A DNA stretch of 64,000 nucleotides from Ensifer sp. IC4062. Its GTDB lineage: Bacteria; Pseudomonadota; Alphaproteobacteria; Rhizobiales; Rhizobiaceae. The stretch covers positions 62,001-126,000 of the forward strand of contig NZ_JADYVD010000010.1 of NCBI RefSeq assembly GCF_020193575.1, given 5' to 3'. A program made the position numbers and the translations under genes. Positions 50,982 through 58,591 of this stretch are shown one piece after another (position 1 is the first letter of the stretch; each line of letters begins with the position of its first letter). The notes under the pieces were generated by a model that made no database searches, had not been told where the DNA came from, and saw only the letters and a program-made list of their open reading frames with translations.

Positions 50982-51182
50982 TCGCCGTCGAGGGGCAGAA
51001 GGACGGACCAATCAACGGTGCCACTGAAGAACACTGGCCAAGGCATCGCCTAGGGACCGCTCGACGCCGGATGTGCTTTACGGCATCACCCACGGCGCAA
51101 ACCACGCGGGCAACCGCGTGGCGGCCAACCGTGTGGTGCTCGGCCAGTAAGTAAACGGTGCCCTCTACTGTGTTCGGCTACG
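50982..51182 (+). pseudogene. Internally deleted copy of the SMP-30-like gene's 3' end
   Basis: TCGCCGTCGAGGGGCAGAAG with GACGGACCAATCAA (original about 49239-49271) is joined directly to ACGGTGCCACTGAAGAACAC (original 49731), dropping about 460 bp. The rest of the 3' end follows to the stop, including GGCCAACCGTGTGGTGCTCG and the GTGCCCTCTA after it. Scattered substitutions (CCTAGGGACCGC for CCTGGGACCGC adds a base) break the frame. The copy continues into the original's downstream flank but lacks the RIME1-like element present there. Confidence 0.85.
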
Positions 51183-51226
51183 GTGAGCGGACATTCCACG
51201 CAGTTCGCCGGAAGAGGCACTTTGCG
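51183..51226. repeat. Dispersed 45-bp repeat, copy B
   Basis: GTGAGCGGACATTCCACGCA, GTTCGCCGGAAGAGGCACTT and TGCG follow the propeller relic, in the same place relative to it as copy A to the intact gene. Confidence 0.75.
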
Positions 51227-51667
51227 GACTAAGCGGTCACCTCCAAGCCGATTGCCGAATGACGTGTTTGCGGCCGTTGGCGGACTGGCGGCTTGAGGAT
51301 CAGCCCTGACGGAAGCGGACTTGGCCAGAGCCATCAAACCAATCGCCATCCGCCAGCGAAGGCAGTCTCCAGCGCAGGCAGTCTCCAGCGCAGGCAGCCA
51401 TGGTACCCCTTCGAGATGCTTGACGGATGCCGCAGCTCGGACTAGAAAATGCTATCGCGAAAAGCGACCGCTTACCTTGATCCGCCGATGGCGTGAGTAA
51501 GCAGATGGACGAATTGGCGTCCATGCGGTCAAGCACACGTCGGCCCACATTTGGATGTGGGGCGGCCAGCGTCTCCCTAAAACCCGTGCCCGGTATTCTT
51601 CGGGCTTTAATGGCCGTTCGGAACGAGCGCCTTGCGGCGTCGCCGGCCGACGCCTGGAGCCAGCGCT
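51227..51667. other. Intergenic, no gene recognised
   Basis: This is the stretch upstream of the TetA-like gene. A short tandem repeat (unit GCAGTCTCCAGCGCAG, two copies) lies at about 51363-51395. The last 100 bp probably hold the TetA-like promoter. No regulator gene is present here. Confidence 0.45.
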
Positions 51668-52855
51668 ATGACCAGATCACTCGTCGTTATCCTAATGACC
51701 GTTGCCCTCGATTCGATCGGCATCGGGCTGATTTTCCCTATTCTTCCTTCGTTGCTGAAAGATGTCACCCACGCTGGAGATGTCGCGCCGTATATCGGCA
51801 TCATGATGGCGCTGTATGCAGCCATGCAGTTCATCTTCGCTCCGGTGCTGGGAGCGCTCAGCGATAGACTTGGTCGACGCCCGGTGCTGTTGATCTCCCT
51901 GACAGGCGCGGCCGTCAACTATCTGTTCTTGGCCTTCGCACCCAGTCTATGGCTGCTGCTTATGGGCCGAGCCCTTGCTGGCCTCACCAGCGCCAACACC
52001 TCCGTTGCCGCTGCCTATGTCACTGACATCTCTTCCGAGGGCACCCGCGCACGGCGTTTCGGTCTGCTCAATGCCATGTTCGGCATGGGCTTCATAGTCG
52101 GACCAGTACTCGGGGGACTGCTAGGCGATTATTGGGTCAGGCTTCCATTCCTTGTAGCGGCATTGCTGACCGGTATAAATTTGATGCTGGGCTTTCTCGC
52201 CTTGCCCGAGTCGCGCCCGCCGAGCCGCGAAAAGATTGATTTCCGCGCATTCAACCCGCTGCGACCGCTCCGCTGGGCTTTTACGATGAAAGGCCTCCTG
52301 CCAATCGTATTCATCTTCTTCATATTCAGTGGTCTGGGCGAAGCCTATGGCACTTGCTGGGCATTGTGGGGCAGCGACGCCTTCCACTGGAACGGTCTGT
52401 GGATCGGCCTCTCACTTGGCACATATGGTGTCTGCCAGACACTGGCCCAGGCAATCCTCCCTGGGCCGGCAACCAAGTTTCTCGGTGAGCGCGGCACGAT
52501 ACTCACCGGCGTCGCAAGCGCCTGCGCGGCGCTTGCCGTGTTTGCCATTGCGAAACAAGGCTGGATGGTGTTCGCCGCAATGCCGATTCTGGCACTTGGC
52601 GGGATCGGTGTCCCGGCATTGCAGTCACTCGCCACCCGCCAAGTGAGTGAGACCGAGCAAGGCAAGTTCCAGGGTGTGCTGCAATCGGCAGTCAGTCTGG
52701 CCTCTGTCGCGGCTCCCCTAGCTTTCTCGAGCGTGTATCTCTCCGTCAGACTGGATTGGCCGGGGGCTATTTGGCTGTCGGTTGCCGCTCTGTACGGGAT
52801 TGGTGCGATACTGATCCTGCGTCTGCGGTTCAAAACACTGGAAGCGGTGGGGTAA
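51668..52855 (+). CDS. TetA (TCR/Tet) family MFS exporter
   Basis: The 395-residue, 12-helix protein begins MTRSLVVILMTVALDSIGIG and has LIFPILPSLLKDV, the loop motif GALSDRLGRRPVLLISLTGA and DISSEGTRARRFGLLNAMFG, which together match TetA/TCR-type exporters of the DHA1 family. Classes TetA(A-C) share these motifs, but divergence seems considerable. The classical partner TetR is missing from the divergent side, so it may serve another compound and have no drug role. It is the first gene of the block between repeat copies B and C. The base composition is lower in GC than the core. Confidence 0.85.
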   Translation: MTRSLVVILMTVALDSIGIGLIFPILPSLLKDVTHAGDVAPYIGIMMALYAAMQFIFAPVLGALSDRLGRRPVLLISLTGAAVNYLFLAFAPSLWLLLMGRALAGLTSANTSVAAAYVTDISSEGTRARRFGLLNAMFGMGFIVGPVLGGLLGDYWVRLPFLVAALLTGINLMLGFLALPESRPPSREKIDFRAFNPLRPLRWAFTMKGLLPIVFIFFIFSGLGEAYGTCWALWGSDAFHWNGLWIGLSLGTYGVCQTLAQAILPGPATKFLGERGTILTGVASACAALAVFAIAKQGWMVFAAMPILALGGIGVPALQSLATRQVSETEQGKFQGVLQSAVSLASVAAPLAFSSVYLSVRLDWPGAIWLSVAALYGIGAILILRLRFKTLEAVG

Positions 52856-53119
52856 CTGGTTTGGACCGGCAACAACCTAATGGCCGCGACGACCGCTTAC
52901 AAAATATCTCCCGCTCGCCGTCTACGAGTCGCCTGGGATGTCCGCTTCTGGAGTTCCTCGCGGACTGGCTAAACAGCCGACAAGGGCGCGCGTATCCGCC
53001 AGACATTCGCCCTCAATTCGAAAAGACCGAATGCTACCCTGATCAGGTGACGTCGTTGGTGGAGCGTCCCCAGACAGGGTCTCTTCTCACCGGATTGAAG
53101 GCCATGATAAACGGCGCCT
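52856..53119. other. Spacer between exporter and kinase genes, no gene recognised
   Basis: Frames are short and lack family resemblance. It may be decayed coding DNA of the acquired block. Confidence 0.4.
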
Positions 53120-53629
53120 ATGGGAATCAAGAACTATCTGATCGAAGGCAGTTCCGGCACTGGAAAAACGTCTGTCGCTACCGAACTGGAGCGGCGGGGT
53201 TACCATGTCGTCCATGGTGACCGGGTCTTGGCCTATGTCGGCGACCCCGAAACAGGCCAGGCACTCGCAGGACCACCCAAAGGCGCGAACCGCATCGCTT
53301 GGGGATACGCGCACTGGATCTGGCCTGTCGACAAGGTACGGGCTATTGCTGCCGACACCACCCATCCTGCCACCTTCTTCTGTGGCGGCTCGCGCAATTT
53401 CCACAAATTCCTGAACCTATTTGACAAGGTTTTCGTGCTCGACATTGACGTTGAGACGTTGAGCCGACGATTAGATGGGCGGCCGAATGAGCCGGGCTTC
53501 GAGCCGGCCGAGCGGCACCTGGTACTCCGCTACCATCATACCCGGGAATATCTCCCCGTTGGCATCAATATCGATACGGCGGGTACCGTCCCAAGTGTCG
53601 TCGACGATATCCTTGCCCAACTCACCTGA
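53120..53629 (+). CDS. P-loop nucleoside-kinase-like protein
   Basis: The 169-residue protein begins MGIKNYLIEGSSGTGKTSVA with Walker A GSSGTGKT at residues 10-17. The part ELERRGYHVVHGDRVLAYVG has the HGD where NMP-kinase-like enzymes bind Mg or substrate, and the centre reads FFCGGSRNFHKFLNLFDKVF, VLDIDVETLSRRLDGRPNE. It resembles small NTPases annotated as nucleoside kinases; substrate and role are unknown. It lies on the same strand as the TetA-like gene, 264 bp after it. Confidence 0.82.
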   Translation: MGIKNYLIEGSSGTGKTSVATELERRGYHVVHGDRVLAYVGDPETGQALAGPPKGANRIAWGYAHWIWPVDKVRAIAADTTHPATFFCGGSRNFHKFLNLFDKVFVLDIDVETLSRRLDGRPNEPGFEPAERHLVLRYHHTREYLPVGINIDTAGTVPSVVDDILAQLT

Positions 53630-53979
53630 AGCCCTGAAGTATTGTGAATGGGATGGAATTAATCGACTATTGCGGGAAAGACGATAGCCGCCTGAGCGGC
53701 TCACTGGCGGCATTGACGCTTTCGTAGCCGACCGGCAGCTTTCGGAACGACAAACCGGTGTCTTAACGACCGTCTTAGGGGGCGCGAAAGAGACGTGGGC
53801 CTATAGCAGCATTCGGGCCCTTTGCTGCCGTTCGAGGTCGATCCGAAAACGTGCGGTATGTGCTAGAATGCAACCGAAGGGCGGAACGCGACAGACGCAC
53901 TGCGAGGGGCGGTGTGATCGAACCGGAATTCGCGCGACCGAGAGCCGGCGTTGTGCTCTTGGAAGGGGAGACGAGGACG
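53630..53979. other. Intergenic, no gene recognised
   Basis: This 350-bp stretch precedes the sulfite-oxidase-like gene. The reading frame of that gene is open from 53851, but the upstream residues are Arg-rich and unlike the family. GGCGGTGTGATCG and AGCAGCATTC segments give no clear promoter. Confidence 0.45.
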
Positions 53980-55089
53980 ATGCCGACACCAGAGCGACCC
54001 AGTCTAATAGTTCGACAGAAATCCCCACAGAACATCGAGTTTCCGTTTGCGTCGCTCTCCGATTGGCTGATCCCAACCGAGCTGTTCTTCGTGCGAAACC
54101 ATTTCGCGTCGCCGGACCTCGATGCGCGAGACTGGAGATTGCGCGTTGGCGGGGCGGTGGAGCGGCCAATCGAACTTGACCTCGACAGCATCAAGGCGAT
54201 GCGGAGCACGACTTTCACCGCCGTCGTCGAGTGCGCAGGAAACGGGCGCGTCTACTATGTGCCGCCGAAGGAGGGATTGCAGTGGCAGAACGGAGCCGTC
54301 GGCAATGCCGCGTGGACAGGTGTTCTTCTGCGCGAGATTTTGGAAATGGCGGGCGTTAAGCGAACCGCACGTGAGGTTCTGCTCGTAGGCGCAGACAGCG
54401 GCGTCGTCGACACGAACAAGAAAACGGCTTCTCCCGGCCCCATCGCTTTTGCGCGCAGTTTACCGCTTGAGAAGGCAATGGCTCACAGCACAATCCTTGC
54501 CTATTCGATGAACGAGGAGGCGTTGACGCGCGATCACGGCTACCCGCTACGCGCGGTCGTAGGTGGCTGGTTCGGCATGGCTTGGGTCAAGTGGATCACG
54601 CATATCACGGTTGTGGAGCAACCGTTCCTTGGCTACTGGCAGGCGCGCGACTATTTCCGTTGGGAGCGCAGCCTCGGGGAACCGAGGCTGGTCCCGCTTG
54701 CGGAGATGGAGGTCAAAGCGCAGATCGCGCGTCCCGTGCAGGGGGCGCATCTCATCGCCGGCCAACCGTATCGGATTTTCGGAGCCGCCTGGAGCGGAGA
54801 GGCTGTTATCCGGCAGGTGCAGGTCTGCACCGGAGATGGCAGGGGCTGGCGCGAGGGAAGGCTCCTCGAACCAGAACGTCCCTTTGCATGGCGCTTGTGG
54901 GAGTACATGTGGACCCCTGAAGAAGTCGGGCGATATATACTGCGATGTCGCGCGATCGATGGGGCGGGGTGCGTGCAGCCCGAGCTCCCGCGTTCCGACT
55001 GCGAGAGCTACGCGGCCAATTGGATCGTTCCGGTGGAGGTTACGGTCGTTCCCGAGCCACAGACGTATGAGGAGGAATTCGTGATCTAA
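53980..55089 (+). CDS. Sulfite-oxidase-family molybdopterin enzyme without signal peptide or haem domain
   Basis: This protein of about 369 residues (start MPTPERPSLIVRQKSPQNIE) has the molybdopterin domain: WLIPTELFFVRNHFASPDLD, VGGAVERPIELDLDSIKAMR and TAVVECAGNGRVYYVPPKEG, where Cys 85 in VECAGNGR is the expected molybdenum ligand. The C-terminal dimerisation domain has WSGEAVIRQVQVCTGDGRGW and ANWIVPVEVTVV. No Tat signal, transmembrane helix or cytochrome domain is seen, so it is probably cytoplasmic or unprocessed, unlike SorA or YedY. The electron acceptor is not encoded nearby. An earlier ATG (53851) is possible. Confidence 0.85.
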   Translation: MPTPERPSLIVRQKSPQNIEFPFASLSDWLIPTELFFVRNHFASPDLDARDWRLRVGGAVERPIELDLDSIKAMRSTTFTAVVECAGNGRVYYVPPKEGLQWQNGAVGNAAWTGVLLREILEMAGVKRTAREVLLVGADSGVVDTNKKTASPGPIAFARSLPLEKAMAHSTILAYSMNEEALTRDHGYPLRAVVGGWFGMAWVKWITHITVVEQPFLGYWQARDYFRWERSLGEPRLVPLAEMEVKAQIARPVQGAHLIAGQPYRIFGAAWSGEAVIRQVQVCTGDGRGWREGRLLEPERPFAWRLWEYMWTPEEVGRYILRCRAIDGAGCVQPELPRSDCESYAANWIVPVEVTVVPEPQTYEEEFVI

Positions 55090-55250
55090 TCACCCGCACG
55101 GGGCGGAATGGCGACTTGGCGCAACTGCGACCCGCGTTGTCACTGCGTCATGTCCGCTTTGCGGCAACGGCGACCGGTGGCTCGATGACCATTATGAGGG
55201 CGCACAGCGGTCGTTCGTTAAGCGTGGCGGGAACGGCCGGACCGGGCTCT

Positions 55251-55292
55251 GAGCGGCAATTCCAAGCAGTTCGCCGGAAGAGCCGCTTTGCA
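55251..55292. repeat. Dispersed 45-bp repeat, copy C
   Basis: GAGCGGCAATTCCAAGCAGT and TCGCCGGAAGAGCCGCTTTG. It lies 22 bp before the stop codon of the next VOC gene (minus strand) and closes the block that starts after copy B. Confidence 0.7.
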
Positions 55293-55313
55293 CTGAACGC
55301 CGAAACTCACCTG

Positions 55314-55682
55314 TCACTGCGGCTCGCCTATCTCTACGATGTGCCGGTCTGGGTCGAAGAACCTGAAAACGCGCTGCCCCCGACTCTCTCGTCTTACCTC
55401 ATGGATCAGATCGACTTTTTCGGCGATGCGCTCGAATGTTGCATCGATGTCTTCGACCTCAAAATAAAGAACAAGGTTTAGCCGGCCATAGGGGCGGTCC
55501 ACGTCCGGTACGTTCCCAAACACCGTCTGATGCAGCGACTTTCCCTCGTGCAGAGCGAAGCCAGTGTCGAACCGAACGAAATCACCGTGATCCTCCAGAA
55601 TTCGAAGATCCATGACTTCGCAGTAGAATTGTTTTGAGCGAGCCATGTCACTCACGAAAGGCAGTGGGTTCACGAACTTCAT
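55314..55682 (-). CDS. VOC-family (glyoxalase/bleomycin-resistance-like) protein
   Basis: The 122-residue protein begins MKFVNPLPFVSDMARSKQFY and CEVMDLRILEDHGDFVRFDT, the opening of a single VOC domain. The later VDLIHEVRRESRGQRVFRFF and DPDRHIVEIGEPQ is the closing strand, whose DPDRHxxE carries the metal-side Glu. The role is not evident; single-domain VOC proteins can be lyases, dioxygenases or binding proteins. It lies downstream of the PEP-mutase-like gene on the same strand, 30 bp after its stop, so they are probably co-transcribed. Confidence 0.88.
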   Translation of the reverse strand: MKFVNPLPFVSDMARSKQFYCEVMDLRILEDHGDFVRFDTGFALHEGKSLHQTVFGNVPDVDRPYGRLNLVLYFEVEDIDATFERIAEKVDLIHEVRRESRGQRVFRFFDPDRHIVEIGEPQ

Positions 55683-55712
55683 TGGGTGCCACGTGTTTCA
55701 GGGACGAAGTGG

Positions 55713-56555
55713 TCATGTCCGGTCGGCGCTTTTGTCCTGAGACATGAGTTGGGTTATGACCGTGCCGGGGATCGCATCCACCGCATAGGTGAAAGTGCCG
55801 GCCGATTTCACCTCCTGCGCTGCGCGCATCAACGCGCCGAGTGCCGCCCGCGCGAACGACCCGCCAACACTGATGCGGCGCACTCCGGCTTCGGAAAGCT
55901 CGGCAACGGAATAGCTTCGCCCCTTCAGTCCCATGACAACGTTCACGGGCTTGTCGACGGCCCGGCACACCGCCCTGATCGCGTCGATGTCAGGAAGGCC
56001 TGGAGCATAGAGGACGTCCGCCCCTGCTTCGGAAAAGGCTTGAAGCCGCCTGATCGTGTCGTCCAGATCGGCCCTCCCCCAAAGGTAATTTTCGGCCCGA
56101 GCGGTCAGCAGGAACGGCAGTTCCCGTGTTGCTTCCGCCGCCGCCCGAACGCGCTCAACCGCGTGGGCAAGATCATAGATCGGAGCGTCGGGATCGCCGG
56201 TTGCATCTTCGATTGATCCGCCGACAAGGCCGACGCCGCAAGCCATACGAACGGTTTCCGCGCAGGTTTCCGGTGCGGCCCCAAAGCCGTCTTCAAGATC
56301 GGCAGAGACAGGAAGGTGTGTCGCACCGATAATCTCGGCAGCATTTTCAAGAATCTCGCTTCTCGAAAGACCTGCAAAGGAATCCCGCTTGCCTTTCGAG
56401 AAGGCATAGCCCGCGCTGGTGGTGGCAAGCGCTTCGAAGCCCAGACTGGTTAAAAGACGCGCCGAACCGGCATCCCACGGATTGGGTATGACGAACGCTT
56501 GGTCTCCTTCGTGAAGAGCCTTTAGGCGATTATATTTGGCTTGCTGATCCGACAT
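55713..56555 (-). CDS. Isocitrate lyase/PEP mutase-family protein
   Basis: The 280-residue protein (start MSDQQAKYNRLKALHEGDQA) has the fold of the ICL/PEPM superfamily: FVIPNPWDAGSARLLTSLGF, ALATTSAGYAFSKGKRDSFA, PVSADLEDGFGAAPETCAET with metal-binding Asp-Glu-Asp in ADLEDG, and RRISVGGSFARAALGALMRA. Members of this small branch are annotated as PEP phosphomutase-like or carboxyvinyl-phosphonate mutases, but the catalytic KDKCT motif of true isocitrate lyases is absent, so the reaction is open. The VOC gene follows in the same direction. Confidence 0.87.
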   Translation of the reverse strand: MSDQQAKYNRLKALHEGDQAFVIPNPWDAGSARLLTSLGFEALATTSAGYAFSKGKRDSFAGLSRSEILENAAEIIGATHLPVSADLEDGFGAAPETCAETVRMACGVGLVGGSIEDATGDPDAPIYDLAHAVERVRAAAEATRELPFLLTARAENYLWGRADLDDTIRRLQAFSEAGADVLYAPGLPDIDAIRAVCRAVDKPVNVVMGLKGRSYSVAELSEAGVRRISVGGSFARAALGALMRAAQEVKSAGTFTYAVDAIPGTVITQLMSQDKSADRT

Positions 56556-56799
56556 CGCTTCCCTCACCTGTAGCCCTGAGGCATATCTGAACGGAACATA
56601 CAGGGAACGCGCTTCTGACGCAATTGACCTCAATGGGTGGATGTCGAACTTGGGTCGCTTGATTTTGTGACATCGGGGCACCTCTCGGCACGATCATTTA
56701 TCTGGTCGAATTCTGATTTTCCCTAAGGTCTACTCTGGGGTAGAGAGCCGATATTGGGGGAAGCAATAGCTATGACGGGGTTTGCCGCCTGCTTATTGC

Positions 56800-57462
56800 T
56801 TACTCAGAGGCTGCGCCTGGTGCCCCTACGAAAGAATCATTCCCGTAGACTTGCAAAAAGATGCTCACACCCCGCCGAACTCTCTCCTCGATTGCATCTT
56901 TTGTGAGGGGTTCCCGGACGCCTAGCTTGACCTCCAGATTGACAAATCCAAGCCAAAGGCCTGTCAGAATATCGGCCGCGACATCGACCTCGACCTCGAC
57001 CAGAAACTCCTGCTGGACAGCCTGCGCGAGAAGCATCGTGAGGAGTCGCTGACCTCGACCAGGCCCCAAGTCGAAGAATCGCTTAGGCAGTTCAGGGTGA
57101 CTGGACTCCAACGAAGCGATCAGACGATCCCAACCAAGGAGATCGTGACTGTTGATGAAACTGACATATCGGATACCGAACTTTATCAGGGAGTCAGCCG
57201 TGACGTCTGACCGCGCCAACCTCGCGAATTCTTCATCTGTAACCGTTAGGTCCGCCTCTCGACGGATTACCGCCTCGATCAGGCTCTCCTTGTCTGCAAA
57301 ATTAGCGTAAAGCGTTGATTTTGAGACGCCTGCCAAAGACGCAATTTCATCCGTTGTGACATCCGGCCCCATGGCGAGCAGCAGAGAGCGCGCCGCGTCC
57401 AGCAGCGCGGCCCGCTTGCTTTCGTCTTTCGGTCTGCCGCGTGACCGCTTGGCTTTCTCCAC
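56800..57462 (-). CDS. TetR-family regulator with AefR-like C-terminal domain
   Basis: The 220-residue protein opens with a basic arm (KAKRSRGRPKDESKRA) and a TetR helix-turn-helix in VTTDEIASLAGVSKSTLYAN and FADKESLIEAVI. The C-terminal part (RYVSFINSHDLLGWDRLIAS, then FFDLGPGRGQRLLTMLL) fits the AefR/TetR_C_7 group, often linked to envelope or solvent responses. The DoxX-like gene upstream on the same strand may be its target; a perfect palindrome lies in front of that gene. A RIME1-like element lies directly upstream of this gene. Confidence 0.9.
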   Translation of the reverse strand: MEKAKRSRGRPKDESKRAALLDAARSLLLAMGPDVTTDEIASLAGVSKSTLYANFADKESLIEAVIRREADLTVTDEEFARLARSDVTADSLIKFGIRYVSFINSHDLLGWDRLIASLESSHPELPKRFFDLGPGRGQRLLTMLLAQAVQQEFLVEVEVDVAADILTGLWLGFVNLEVKLGVREPLTKDAIEERVRRGVSIFLQVYGNDSFVGAPGAASE

Positions 57463-57481
57463 AGTTCTGCTCCGAACCAGC

Positions 57482-57582
57482 TAATGCATGTCGCCCAAAG
57501 TGTGCAGCGGTTTGGGGCGACATGCACAAAACAAAGATCTAAAGCGCGTCGCGTGAACACGCTTGAATGCGACGTGCTTTAG
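57482..57582. repeat. RIME1-like double-hairpin element, copy 2
   Basis: TAATGCATGTCGCCC pairs with GGGGCGACATGCA, and CTAAAGCGCGTCGC pairs with GCGACGTGCTTTAG. It matches copy 1 at 49881 in the same orientation. Its last bases provide the stop codon of the DoxX-like gene. Confidence 0.88.
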
Positions 57583-57983
57583 TACAGCACCGAAATGGCT
57601 GCCGCTAACATCAAGCCACCTACCACTGTGATGTGTTCGAGGACGAGATGAAACTCGTGGGTCCGCTTCGGCTCGTCAAACTTCCAGAACGGGTGCCCGA
57701 TCGGAATGCAGAGGATCGTAAAAACAGCAAGCGCACCTGCGCCTAGCCATCCGAGGCCTCCAGCGTTGCTGATCAAAAGGCCTGAGCCAGCGAGTTGGCA
57801 AGCAATTGTCGCGGATGCAAAAAACTTTGGAGAGGGCAGCTTGGCGTCTACCATCTCCTGGACGATGACCTTGAAATTGAAAACGCCAAAAAGTCCCGCC
57901 ATCCAGAAGAACGAAGTCAGGACGACCTTCGCAGTCATGATCATGTGAGGGTGGGTCAAGAGAAGTGTAAGCAGGTTTTCCAT
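57579..57983 (-). CDS. DoxX-like membrane protein, stop codon from a RIME1-like element
   Basis: This protein of about 134 residues (start MENLLTLLLTHPHMIMTAKV) has four predicted helices: FFWMAGLFGVFNFKVIVQEM near residue 30, ATIACQLAGSGLLIS near 63, GAGALAVFTILCIPIGHPFW near 85 and HITVVGGLMLAAAISVLY at the end. The HPFW segment and overall length fit DoxX/YphA-type inner-membrane proteins. GGAG 6 bp upstream supports ATG 57983. The TAA lies in the CTTTAG end of the RIME1-like element. The upstream palindrome at 58019 suggests TetR control. Confidence 0.85.
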   Translation of the reverse strand: MENLLTLLLTHPHMIMTAKVVLTSFFWMAGLFGVFNFKVIVQEMVDAKLPSPKFFASATIACQLAGSGLLISNAGGLGWLGAGALAVFTILCIPIGHPFWKFDEPKRTHEFHLVLEHITVVGGLMLAAAISVLY

Positions 57984-58018
57984 GTGGCGCTCCGCTTTAT
58001 TTTCCATACTGTTGCGTA

Positions 58019-58034
58019 TGGTAATTAATTACCA
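58019..58034. promoter_or_regulatory. Perfect 16-bp palindrome, likely TetR operator for the DoxX-like gene
   Basis: TGGTAATTAATTACCA reads the same on both strands and lies 36 bp upstream of the DoxX-like start. The flanks ACTGTTGCGTA and GACTGTCCAGT add weaker symmetry. The TetR gene downstream of doxX on the same strand is the most likely binder. Confidence 0.7.
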
Positions 58035-58097
58035 GACTGTCCAGTACAAAAATGTCGCAGCCTCAACACGACAACCCTGCTCGAGAGCCGCACCCAA

Positions 58098-58347
58098 AGC
58101 GCCGCGCGTCCCGTCGGACACCATGCACGACAGCAGCGTAATGGTTTGGCGGATGCCCTCTATCGCCCTCATTCCTGTGCTTGTCACAGGAATGAGGATG
58201 AGACGAGAAGGCTTGCCGTATCGCAATCGACGAGGCCGAAGCTGGTTTCTGTCGTGTGATCGGACGCACAAAGGTCGCTACAGCACTTTGAATTGCTGCC
58301 TGATTTTTGTCCTTAAATCGGTTCCGATTTAAGGGAATCATGCAGTA
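58098..58347. repeat. Composite intergenic repeat, short form, near-complete flanks
   Basis: Order: AGCGCCGCGCGTCCCGTC, GCACGACAGCAGCGTAATGG, TTTGGCGGATGCCCTCTATC, a CCTCATTCCTGTGCTTGTC / ACAGGAATGAGG hairpin at 58168, GACGAGAAGGCTTGCCGTAT, GGTTTCTGTCGTGTGATCGG, CGCTACAGCACTTTGAATTG and a final hairpin CTTAAATCGG / CCGATTTAAGG. It carries the same flanks as the long copies but no core. Confidence 0.85.
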
Positions 58348-58519
58348 GCCGTTCCATCAAGGCACCACCAGCGTTGTTGGCATGTACCGCCTACTTCCGC
58401 GGTCCGGCGAGGTCCGATGACGGGTCCGAACGGCGGATCCTCGTGCCCAGGGAAAACGAGGTCGATTGTCGGGAAACGCGCCGGTCGTTCGTCTTCCAGA
58501 TGCAAACGGGAGAGAGACC

Positions 58520-58591
58520 ATGAGAACGATCACCGCCATTCCTCAAGCCCCGCTGGGCGGCGCCATGCAAGCACGAGGAGTGTTCCAATGA
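58520..58591 (+). CDS. Possible 23-codon leader peptide overlapping the GST start
   Basis: An ATG preceded by GGGAGAGAGACC opens a 23-residue frame (MRTITAIPQAPLGGAMQAR and four more residues) that ends in TGA at 58589-58591, overlapping the GST ATG at 58588 as ATGA. The good ribosome site and the exact overlap suggest translation coupling to the GST gene. It resembles no family and could also be coincidence. Confidence 0.45.
   Translation: MRTITAIPQAPLGGAMQARGVFQ

Noticed and set aside
51363..51395. Two tandem 16-bp units before the TetA-like gene
   Set aside because: Two copies are too few to infer function; listed only within the intergenic note.
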